Shown: positions 19,101 to 25,249 of the stretch, one piece after another
Layout of the letters: every line of letters starts with the position of its first letter
How positions within the stretch are numbered: the stretch's first letter is position 1
Source: CAIWHR01 sp963823215
GTDB taxonomy: Bacteria > Pseudomonadota > Gammaproteobacteria > Burkholderiales > Casimicrobiaceae
Reading direction: 5' to 3'
Assembly (NCBI GenBank): GCA_963823215.1
Contig: CAWGKT010000006.1
Location: 124,001-188,000, forward strand
DNA: 64,000 bases
Notes under the pieces: generated by a model
What the model saw: only the letters and a program-made list of their open reading frames with translations
What the model was told of the DNA's origin: nothing
The model's database searches: none
Position numbers and translations under genes: made by a program

Positions 19101-19622
19101 CTAGTCGGCATGGCGTCCGCGCCAGTGTTGCCACGCGGTGTAGAAACCGGCGGCGGAGAAGAGAGCGAAGGAAGGCACCATCAGCGCCAATGCCCACCAG
19201 GTCGGGATCTCCAGGATCGTCGTCTGGTCGTTGGCTTCCTTGAAACTCAGCGCGCCGGCGGCAGTACGCCAGGCAAAGACGGCTGCCGCGACGGCGAGCA
19301 GCAGCGCGCCGAGCGTGTCGAGTGCCGCCCGTACCGACGGCCGCGAATGCGCCGTGAAGAAGTCCACCAGCACATGCCCGCCGCGCATCTGGCAGAACGG
19401 CAGGAAAGCCGCCACAGCGATGGCGCAGCCCACCTGCACCAATTCGTAATCCCCGGGCAACGGTCTGCTCAGAACGGCGCGGCCGAAGATGCTGACGAGC
19501 GACATCAGCATCATGGCGACCAGCACGAGCCCGCCGGCGAGGGCGAACGCGCGACACAGTCGGAACAGCAGCACGCCGATCGGATCGGTCGGGGCGCGCT
19601 TGAGCACGAGCGGTTCGGACAT
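19101..19622 (-). CDS. dctQ: TRAP transporter small permease (DctQ type)
   Basis: A 173-residue membrane protein with four predicted membrane helices (LVLVAMMLMSLVSIFGRAVL is the first). The DctQ-like GDYELVQVGCAIAVAAFLPF block and the acidic/tryptophan region near IPTWWALALMVPSF are present. It joins with DctM as the membrane part of the TRAP system. ATG 19622 lies just after a short repeat (19625-19690) whose own open frame ends with TAG ten bases upstream of this start, so the repeat supplies the ribosome-binding region. There are 100 bases between its stop and the dctM start. Confidence 0.87.
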   Translation of the reverse strand: MSEPLVLKRAPTDPIGVLLFRLCRAFALAGGLVLVAMMLMSLVSIFGRAVLSRPLPGDYELVQVGCAIAVAAFLPFCQMRGGHVLVDFFTAHSRPSVRAALDTLGALLLAVAAAVFAWRTAAGALSFKEANDQTTILEIPTWWALALMVPSFALFSAAGFYTAWQHWRGRHAD

Positions 19623-19624
19623 CG

Positions 19625-19690
19625 GGGCACCCTAGGCGCTGTGCGCCATCCCGCCGAGCGGGAGCCAGTATTGCTTCGAGCGGCCGGGCC
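19625..19690 (-). repeat. Junction repeat type 3 (LPLGG-AHSA repeat), single copy
   Basis: About 66 bases that match, with scattered substitutions, the segment 46841-46905 lying inside rlmN. Shared blocks on the plus strand are GGCGCTGTGCGCC, TCCC-CCGAG-GGGAG and the flanking GCACCCT. It contains two nested inverted repeats (GGCGC...GCGCC and TCCCGCCGAGCGGGA). Translated on the minus strand it reads RSKQYWLPLGGMAHSA then TAG; the copy in rlmN reads ERELLPLGGKAHSAKG, the stop being replaced by Lys. It lies between dctP and dctQ. Confidence 0.8.
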
Positions 19691-19700
19691 GAAAGCTCAT
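19632..19700 (-). CDS. Possible repeat-encoded 22-residue ORF upstream of dctQ
   Basis: An open frame from ATG 19700 to TAG 19632 encoding MSFRPGRSKQYWLPLGGMAH plus two residues. It starts ATGAGC and has PGR-K after four residues, like the repeat ORF at 48020-48244 (MSPPGRPKG). It ends ten bases before the dctQ ATG. Nothing proves it is translated; it is listed because the same reading frame of the same repeat is certainly translated within RlmN. Confidence 0.2.
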   Translation of the reverse strand: MSFRPGRSKQYWLPLGGMAHSA

Positions 19701-19777
19701 CGCGGTCGGCTTCGTGTCAATTCGGAAAAAAGCATGGGCGCGATGCCGCGCCCATGCCCGCGCGGACCGCCAACGCG

Positions 19778-20809
19778 TTACTTCTCGTACTTCCTGATCA
19801 GGTCCTTCGCGGACTGCAGCAGCATCTTGCCGTCCTGGCCCTTCGCGGCCACGTCCTTGACCCAATCGTCTGGCAGGTTGGCGGTGGCCTTCTGCCAGTT
19901 GTCGAGCTCGGAGGCGGGGATGACGTAGAAGGTGTTGCCGCGATCCGCGGCGATCTTGCGCGCCGGGGGCGCCGACGCGTCCCACTGCACGCCCATCGTC
20001 TTCGAGAGCGCCGCGCCCGAGTTCGCGTCGATCACACTCTTGAGGTCCGCCGGCAGGCTGTCGTACTTCGCCTGGTTCATCGCGAGGATGAACACCGCGG
20101 TGTAGAGCGCGCGCGCCTTCGGATCCGTTTCGCTCTCGAATTTCGTGAACTCGTGCGCCTTGATCGACGGAATCACTTCCCATGGCAGAAGGTAGCCGTC
20201 GACGACTCCTTTGGACAGCGCGTCGCCCAACGCCGGCAGCGGCATCGCGACCGGCGTCGCGCCCAGCGCACCCAGTAGCTTGTTCGTCTGTCGTGTCGGG
20301 GCGCGCATCTTCAGGCCCTTGAAATCGGCCATCACCTTGACCTGCTTGTCGACCGTGTGAACGTAGCCGTTGTCGTGCACGTTGACGGCAAGCGCCTTGA
20401 TGCCGGGGAATTCCTTGTGGCCGAACTGCGTGTAATAGTCCCAGGCGGCCTGGCTGGTCGCCTCGGCGCTCTGCGACATGAACGGCAACTCGAACACCTC
20501 CATCATCGGGAAGCGGCCGGCCGTGTAGCCCGGGAGCGTCCACACGATGTCGGCGACGCCGTCCATTGCCTGCTGGATGAGCTGAGGCGGCGCGCCGCCC
20601 AACTGCATCGCCGGATAGATCTGGCATTTCATCCGGTTGTTCGAGTCCTTCGCGATCCGGTCGCACCACGGCACCAGCAGCGTCGACGGCGGCATCGCGC
20701 CAGGCGGCCAGAAGTGGTGGACCTTCAGCGTGACTTCCTGCGCCGTGGCGGGCGCTGCGATCGCCATGGCGATGGCGACTGGAACAAGCAAGCGGACTAG
20801 ACGGGACAT
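19778..20809 (-). CDS. dctP: TRAP transporter substrate-binding protein (DctP type)
   Basis: A 343-residue periplasmic binding protein. The N-terminus is a signal peptide (LVRLLVPVAIAMAIAAPATA, cleavage after ATA before QEV). The mature part has LKVHHFWPPGAMPPS, the DFKGLKMRAPTRQTNKLLGALG arginine-containing substrate site, and VDGYLLPWEVIPS. AGGA/GGAGG lies before ATG 20809. It captures the substrate for the DctQM pair downstream. The binding arginine in KMRAP supports a carboxylate ligand. A 155-base gap with the type 3 repeat separates it from dctQ. Confidence 0.9.
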   Translation of the reverse strand: MSRLVRLLVPVAIAMAIAAPATAQEVTLKVHHFWPPGAMPPSTLLVPWCDRIAKDSNNRMKCQIYPAMQLGGAPPQLIQQAMDGVADIVWTLPGYTAGRFPMMEVFELPFMSQSAEATSQAAWDYYTQFGHKEFPGIKALAVNVHDNGYVHTVDKQVKVMADFKGLKMRAPTRQTNKLLGALGATPVAMPLPALGDALSKGVVDGYLLPWEVIPSIKAHEFTKFESETDPKARALYTAVFILAMNQAKYDSLPADLKSVIDANSGAALSKTMGVQWDASAPPARKIAADRGNTFYVIPASELDNWQKATANLPDDWVKDVAAKGQDGKMLLQSAKDLIRKYEK

Positions 20810-21002
20810 TTATCCTCCGGGGTGGACGCGCGAGCCGCGATACGGCTGTTGTCCGTCAGGGCACAGGTGCGCGGCGATTCAAGTCGGCCGATATTAGCCA
20901 TTTCGCCCCACTGCGGCAAACACCGGTCGTTTGCGCGATGTTTGCGCTTGATCAACGATGCTGCCGCCCCAATAGTTGAGTGTGCCAGTCGGAAATGGGA
21001 AA

Positions 21003-21767
21003 ATGCCCGGCATGTGGAACCGCCTGCGCGAGGATATCGCCGTCGTGTTCGACCGGGATCCGGCTGCCCGGACCCGCTGGGAGGTATTGACTTGCTATCC
21101 CGGATTGCACGCGTTGGTCTGGCATCGCGCGGTGTCGCACCGGCTGTGGCAGTGGGGCCTGCGGTGGCTGGCACGTTGGCTCGCCCATTGGGGACGCTGG
21201 CTTACGGGGATAGAGATCCATCCGGGGGCCACGATCGGGCGCCGGGTCTTTATCGACCACGGCATGGGCATCGTGATCGGCGAGACCGCCGAAATTGGCG
21301 ACGACTGCACGCTCTACCACGGCGTGACGCTGGGTGGAACCTCATGGAAAGCAGGCAAACGCCATCCGACGCTGGGCAAGGGTGTCGTCATCGGTGCGGG
21401 GGCAAAGGTGCTAGGGCCGATTTTAGTTGGAGATGGAGCCAAGATAGGCTCAAATGCCGTCGTAGTGCGCGATGTTCCCGCAGATTCGACGGCAGTGGGC
21501 ATTCCTGCCCGGATCCTCATTGGCGAGGAAGCCCTCCGGCGGGAAACCCATGCAGCTAAGATGGGCTTCTCGGCTTATGCCATTGCCTCCGACATGAACG
21601 ACCCGATGGTCCAGGCAATTCATCGCTTGATCGATCATGCGGTTGAGACCGATGGCCGGCTGCAGGATCTGATCGGGCGCCTGAAACAGGGCGGGATCGA
21701 CCTTGGCGACGCTGAGGCGACGGCGGCCGGTTTCGACCCGAAAAAGCTCAACCAGATGATTGACTGA
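21003..21767 (+). CDS. cysE: Serine O-acetyltransferase
   Basis: A 254-residue enzyme that makes O-acetylserine from serine and acetyl-CoA, the entry step of cysteine synthesis. The N-terminal helical domain includes REDIAVVFDRDPAARTRWE and the catalytic hexapeptide helix reads GIEIHPGATIGRRVFIDHG, MGIVIGETAEIGDDCTLYHG and VTLGGTSW. ATG 21003 has GGGA seven bases upstream; ATG 21012 is an alternative. It directly precedes the isc operon, which needs cysteine as its sulfur source. The two are often adjacent in betaproteobacteria. Confidence 0.93.
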   Translation: MPGMWNRLREDIAVVFDRDPAARTRWEVLTCYPGLHALVWHRAVSHRLWQWGLRWLARWLAHWGRWLTGIEIHPGATIGRRVFIDHGMGIVIGETAEIGDDCTLYHGVTLGGTSWKAGKRHPTLGKGVVIGAGAKVLGPILVGDGAKIGSNAVVVRDVPADSTAVGIPARILIGEEALRRETHAAKMGFSAYAIASDMNDPMVQAIHRLIDHAVETDGRLQDLIGRLKQGGIDLGDAEATAAGFDPKKLNQMID

Positions 21768-21781
21768 ACTTGTGGGTCTTT

Positions 21782-21813
21782 TAGTTGACTAAGTTAGTCG
21801 GGATTGCTAGAAT
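21782..21813 (+). promoter_or_regulatory. isc operon promoter with IscR type 1 box
   Basis: A sigma70-type promoter, TTGACT (21785-21790), 17 bases, TAGAAT (21808-21813). The dyad GACTAAGTTAGTC followed by GG covers the -35 element and spacer and fits the known type 1 IscR site pattern (YGACT-RWWWY-AGTCRR). Known biology: holo-IscR binds here and represses its own operon when iron-sulfur supply is adequate. The start codon of iscR is 98 bases downstream. Confidence 0.8.
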
Positions 21814-21910
21814 TCACACGTTGACCGATCTCGAATCCAGTCAACGGCAGCCGCGCCAGGCGTTGGCGCCGTTGCCAACGAACGAATCAACCAGCCAAGG
21901 GTGACCGACC

Positions 21911-22399
21911 ATGCGCCTCACCACCAAAGGACGATTCGCCGTCACGGCGATGATCGACGTCGCGATGCACGGCACGAAAGGCCCGGTCACGCTCGCCGGC
22001 GTTTCGCAGCGGCAGATGATCTCTCTGTCGTATCTCGAACAGCTCTTCGGCAGGCTCCGGCGACACGGTCTCGTTGAAAGCGTGCGCGGCCCCGGAGGCG
22101 GCTATCGCCTCGCGCGCGGGCCGAACATGATTTCCGTCGCCGATGTCATCGTCGCGGTTGATGAACCGATCGACGCCACCCAATGCGGCGGGCGCGAGAG
22201 CTGCAAGGACGACGGCAAGCGCTGCATGACCCACGAGCTGTGGGCGAACCTGAACGCGCACATCTTCGAGTATCTGCGCTCGGTCACGCTGGCGGACCTC
22301 GTCGCCCAGCAGAACAAGCCGGATGTCACCGTGCTGCAGGACCAGCGGCCGCAGGTCGCGTCTCCTCCGCGCGCGCCGGTGACGGCTGTCGTGGCATAG
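21911..22399 (+). CDS. iscR: Fe-S cluster assembly transcriptional regulator IscR (Rrf2 family)
   Basis: A 162-residue Rrf2-family regulator. The winged helix is at the N-terminus (MRLTTKGRFAVTAMIDVAMH, with LSYLEQLFGRLRRHGLVESVRGPGGGYRLAR as its recognition part). The three cluster cysteines occur in CGGRESCKDDGKRC, followed by MTHELW. It binds a [2Fe-2S] cluster and controls the isc operon. An IscR box overlaps the promoter upstream. It is the first gene of iscR-iscS-iscU-iscA-hscB-hscA-fdx-iscX. Confidence 0.95.
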   Translation: MRLTTKGRFAVTAMIDVAMHGTKGPVTLAGVSQRQMISLSYLEQLFGRLRRHGLVESVRGPGGGYRLARGPNMISVADVIVAVDEPIDATQCGGRESCKDDGKRCMTHELWANLNAHIFEYLRSVTLADLVAQQNKPDVTVLQDQRPQVASPPRAPVTAVVA

Positions 22400-22433
22400 G
22401 ATGAACCGCCCCCCCACGCATGGACAGGTTGCG

Positions 22434-23642
22434 ATGAAGACCCCGATCTACCTTGACTACTCGGCGACGACGCCCGTCGACCCGCGGGTCGCCCAGAAGA
22501 TGATTCCCTACCTGACGGAGCACTTCGGCAATCCGGCCTCACGATCGCACTCGTTCGGCTGGTCCGCCGAGAAAGCGGTCGAGGAGGCGCGCGAACACGT
22601 CGCGGCGCTGGTGAACTGCGATCCGCGCGAGCTCGTCTGGACGTCGGGGGCGACGGAATCGATCAACCTCGCTTTGAAGGGCGCCGCCCACTTCTACAAG
22701 GACAAGGGGAGGCACGTCGTCACGGTTCGCACCGAGCACAAGGCCACGCTCGACACCGTGCGCGAGCTGGAGCGCGAAGGCTTCGCAGCCACCTATCTCG
22801 ACGTGCTGCCCGACGGCCTGCTCGACCTCGCGGCGTTCGAACAGGCGCTGCGACCGGACACGATCGTCGTGTCGGTGATGGCGGTCAACAACGAAATCGG
22901 CGTCGTGCAGGACCTCGCGGCGATCGGCGAGATCTGCCGGGCGCGGAGCATCATCCTGCACGTGGATGCGGCGCAGGCCACGGGGAAGATCCCGGTCGAC
23001 CTGGGAGCGCTCAAGGTCGACCTGATGTCGTTCTCGGCCCACAAGACGTATGGCCCCAAGGGCATGGGCGCACTCTACGTGCGGCGCAAGCCGCGCGTGC
23101 GCATCGAGGCCCAGATGCACGGCGGCGGACATGAGCGCGGCATGCGCTCGGGCACGCTGCCCACGCACCAGATCGTAGGCATGGGCGAGGCGTTCCGGAT
23201 CGCGAAGCTGGAGATGGCGACGGAGAACGAGCGGATCCGGATGCTGCGCGACCGCCTCGCGAAGGGTCTCGCCGGCATCGAGGAGATCTATGTCAACGGC
23301 GATCTCGAGCGCCGCGTGCCGCACAATCTCAACGTCAGCTTCAATTACGTCGAGGGCGAGAGCCTGATCATGGCCATCAAGGACATCGCGGTATCGTCCG
23401 GCTCGGCCTGCACGTCGGCATCGCTCGAGCCTTCATATGTGCTGCGCGCGCTGGGGCGCAGCGACGAGCTCGCGCACAGCTCGATCCGCTTCACGATCGG
23501 CCGCTTCACGACCGAGGAGGAGGTCGACTATGCTGTCGATCTCATACGGCGAAAGGTGGGCAAGCTGCGCGAGCTCTCGCCGTTGTGGGAGATGTACCAG
23601 GACGGGGTCGACCTCGACACCGTGCAGTGGGCGGCACATTGA
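22434..23642 (+). CDS. iscS: Cysteine desulfurase IscS
   Basis: A 402-residue PLP enzyme that removes sulfur from cysteine and passes it to IscU and other acceptors. Seen motifs: YLDYSATTPVDPRV, TSGATESINLALKG, the PLP lysine in SFSAHKTYGPKG and the catalytic cysteine loop SSGSACTSASLEPSYVLRALG. ATG 22434 (MKTPIYLDY) follows AGG; an ATG at 22401 would add 11 residues. It lies 34 bases after iscR. Confidence 0.96.
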   Translation: MKTPIYLDYSATTPVDPRVAQKMIPYLTEHFGNPASRSHSFGWSAEKAVEEAREHVAALVNCDPRELVWTSGATESINLALKGAAHFYKDKGRHVVTVRTEHKATLDTVRELEREGFAATYLDVLPDGLLDLAAFEQALRPDTIVVSVMAVNNEIGVVQDLAAIGEICRARSIILHVDAAQATGKIPVDLGALKVDLMSFSAHKTYGPKGMGALYVRRKPRVRIEAQMHGGGHERGMRSGTLPTHQIVGMGEAFRIAKLEMATENERIRMLRDRLAKGLAGIEEIYVNGDLERRVPHNLNVSFNYVEGESLIMAIKDIAVSSGSACTSASLEPSYVLRALGRSDELAHSSIRFTIGRFTTEEEVDYAVDLIRRKVGKLRELSPLWEMYQDGVDLDTVQWAAH

Positions 23643-23678
23643 CCGGACACGGGATCAGGGGCGTAACAGGAGAAGGCA

Positions 23679-24110
23679 ATGGCATACAGCGACAAGGTTC
23701 TTGACCATTACGAAAACCCACGCAATGTCGGCTCGTTCGCGAAGAACTCCAACGACGTCGGCACCGGCATGGTCGGCGCTCCCGCGTGTGGCGACGTGAT
23801 GAAGCTGCAGATCAGGGTCGGCAAGGATGGCGTGATCGAGGACGCCAAGTTCAAAACCTACGGCTGCGGCTCGGCCATCGCGTCGTCGTCGCTCGTCACG
23901 GAGTGGGTGAAGGGCAAGACGCTCGATGAGGCGGCGGCGATCCGGAACACCCAGATCGCCGAGGAGCTAGCGTTGCCGCCGGTGAAGATCCATTGCTCGA
24001 TCCTCGCCGAGGATGCGATCAAGGCAGCCGTGGCCGACTACCGGACCAAGCACGGCAGTGCGCAGAGCACCCCGGGCGTCGCCGCAGCGCACGAGCAGGC
24101 GGCGGATTGA
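23679..24110 (+). CDS. iscU: Fe-S cluster scaffold protein IscU
   Basis: A 143-residue scaffold on which iron-sulfur clusters are built. The three ligand cysteines are C37 (PACGD), C63 (GCGSAIASSS) and C106 (HCSILAED). The LPPVK motif recognised by HscA is at residues 99-103. The protein is about 15 residues longer than E. coli IscU because of a C-terminal Ser/Ala/Gln-rich tail. AGGAG lies upstream of ATG 23679. Confidence 0.96.
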   Translation: MAYSDKVLDHYENPRNVGSFAKNSNDVGTGMVGAPACGDVMKLQIRVGKDGVIEDAKFKTYGCGSAIASSSLVTEWVKGKTLDEAAAIRNTQIAEELALPPVKIHCSILAEDAIKAAVADYRTKHGSAQSTPGVAAAHEQAAD

Positions 24111-24166
24111 GCGTGGCGAGCGTACTGACGACAACGGACGGCGGCAGACCGGGGGCGGGGCCCGCG

Positions 24167-24490
24167 ATGACCGTCACCTTGACCGAATCGGCGGCGAAGC
24201 ACGTCGCGAGCCGCCTTGCCAAGCGCGGCAAGGGCATCGGCCTGCGCCTGGGCGTGCGCACGTCGGGCTGCTCTGGCCTTGCGTACAAGATCGAATACGC
24301 CGACGACCTGCAGCCGGACGACCTCTCGTTCCAGTGTCACGGCGTCACCGTCATCGTCGATCCCAAGAGCCTGCGCTTCCTTGACGGAACCGAGCTCGAC
24401 TTCACGCGCGAAGGCCTGAACGAAGGGTTCAAGTTCAACAACCCCAATGTCAAGGATGCCTGCGGCTGCGGCGAGTCCTTCAACGTCTGA
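24167..24490 (+). CDS. iscA: Iron-sulfur cluster assembly protein IscA
   Basis: A 107-residue A-type carrier. The three conserved cysteines are C35 (TSGCSGLAY), C99 and C101 (DACGCGESF). It carries iron or clusters from IscU to target proteins. ATG 24167 matches the family N-terminus (MTVTLTESAAKH). Upstream in-frame GTG codons would add a variable leader. The ribosome site is not obvious, only a G-rich stretch. Confidence 0.94.
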   Translation: MTVTLTESAAKHVASRLAKRGKGIGLRLGVRTSGCSGLAYKIEYADDLQPDDLSFQCHGVTVIVDPKSLRFLDGTELDFTREGLNEGFKFNNPNVKDACGCGESFNV

Positions 24491-24499
24491 CAATAAGGC

Positions 24500-24550
24500 A
24501 GGGGCCAGGCTCGATTTTCCCGACATCCAGGAATTTCGAGCCTGGCCCCT
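24500..24550. repeat. Long perfect inverted repeat between iscA and hscB (REP-like)
   Basis: Two 15-base arms, AGGGGCCAGGCTCGA (24500-24514) and its exact complement (24536-24550), separated by 21 bases. There is no T-run after it, so it does not look like an intrinsic terminator, and downstream isc genes continue 11 bases later. Such hairpins resemble REP-type intergenic elements moved by RAYT transposases and may stabilise or process the mRNA. No transposase is in the window. Confidence 0.75.
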
Positions 24551-24560
24551 GTTTGCTTTC

Positions 24561-25094
24561 ATGATCGATTTCTCGCGCAATCATTTCGAGCTGTTCGGCC
24601 TGCCCGAACGTTTCCGCTTCGATCCGGCCCTGCTCGACCATGCCTACCACGTGCTGCAGGGCGAGGTGCATCCGGATCGCCATGCGGCGGCGGGCGCGAC
24701 CGAGCAGCGGATCGCGCTGCAATCGTCGGCACGGGTGAACGAGGCCTATCGCGCGCTGAAGGATCCGGTGGCGCGCGCGCAATACCTGCTGTCGCTGCAT
24801 GGCGTCGATGCGTTCGACGAGACCAACACGGCGCTGTCGTTCGCTTTCCTCGAGCGGCAATTGGAACGCCGGGAGATCGCCGAAACCGCGATGGCCGACG
24901 GCGATGCGGTTGCGCTCGAAACCGTGCTGAGCGACGTGCGTGTCGAGGCGGGGGAACTCGAGCAGCGCGTGTCGTCGCTGCTCGACGCCGAGGGCGCGTG
25001 GGAGGAGGCGCGGGTCGCAGTGCGCGAGCTTCGCTTCCTGGCGAAGCTCGCCGCCGATGTCGATGCCATGCTGGCCGCACAGGACAGTCTATGA
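24561..25094 (+). CDS. hscB: Fe-S assembly co-chaperone HscB
   Basis: A 177-residue J-domain co-chaperone. It begins MIDFSRNHFELFGLPERF, and the HPD motif that stimulates HscA ATPase is at residues 37-39. The C-terminal three-helix domain that binds IscU includes FLERQLERREIAE and AVRELRFLAKLAADVDAML. ATG 24561 was preferred because the upstream frame runs through the inverted repeat and iscA. Its TGA stop overlaps an ATG (ATGA) that opens the repeat ORF 25091-25249. Confidence 0.94.
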   Translation: MIDFSRNHFELFGLPERFRFDPALLDHAYHVLQGEVHPDRHAAAGATEQRIALQSSARVNEAYRALKDPVARAQYLLSLHGVDAFDETNTALSFAFLERQLERREIAETAMADGDAVALETVLSDVRVEAGELEQRVSSLLDAEGAWEEARVAVRELRFLAKLAADVDAMLAAQDSL

Positions 25095-25246
25095 ACGGCC
25101 CCCACGCTCACGGCGTTCGCTGCCCCCCGAGGGGGCGCGCAGTGCCCTTCGGGCGGCCGGGCGGGCAGATGAACAACCCCCACGCTCACTGCGTTCGCTG
25201 CCCCCCGAGGGGGCGCGCAGTGCCCTTCGGGCGGCCGGGCGGGCAC
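25091..25246 (+). repeat. Junction repeat type 1, two tandem 78-bp units
   Basis: Units are 25091-25168 and 25169-25246, both starting ATGAAC and differing at a few bases. Each holds an inverted repeat around CCCCCCGAGGGGG, plus the blocks CACGCTCAC and TGCCCTTCGGGCGGCCGGGC. The reverse complement occurs as three units at 39585-39810. The unit length is divisible by three. The array fills the whole hscB-hscA junction. Confidence 0.92.
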
Positions 25247-25249
25247 TGA
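25091..25249 (+). CDS. Repeat-encoded 52-residue ORF coupled to hscB and hscA
   Basis: The ATG at 25091 overlaps the hscB stop (ATGA) and the TGA stop at 25247-25249 overlaps the hscA start (TGATG). So the two 78-bp repeats form one open frame translationally linked on both sides. The peptide is two similar 26-residue blocks, for example NPHAHCVRCPPRGRAV then PFGRPGG. A HAHC-x2-C pattern could bind metal in the second copy; the first copy has Gly instead of the first Cys. Its translation may simply carry ribosomes to hscA, which has no ribosome site of its own. Function as a peptide is unproven. Confidence 0.4.
   Translation: MNGPHAHGVRCPPRGRAVPFGRPGGQMNNPHAHCVRCPPRGRAVPFGRPGGH

Noticed and set aside
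17675..19243. Long plus-strand frame of 522 codons opposite dctM
   Set aside because: The minus-strand TRAP permease has strong family motifs; the plus frame is a His/Asp/Glu-rich shadow typical of high-GC DNA.
20948..20955. TTGATCAA palindrome upstream of cysE as an FNR-type site
   Set aside because: The half-sites lack the four-base spacing of an FNR/ANR box; too short to support.
25091..25246. Tandem repeats as a CRISPR array
   Set aside because: Units are directly adjacent without unique spacers, and there are no cas genes. The same holds for the arrays at 39585, 48075 and 30895.
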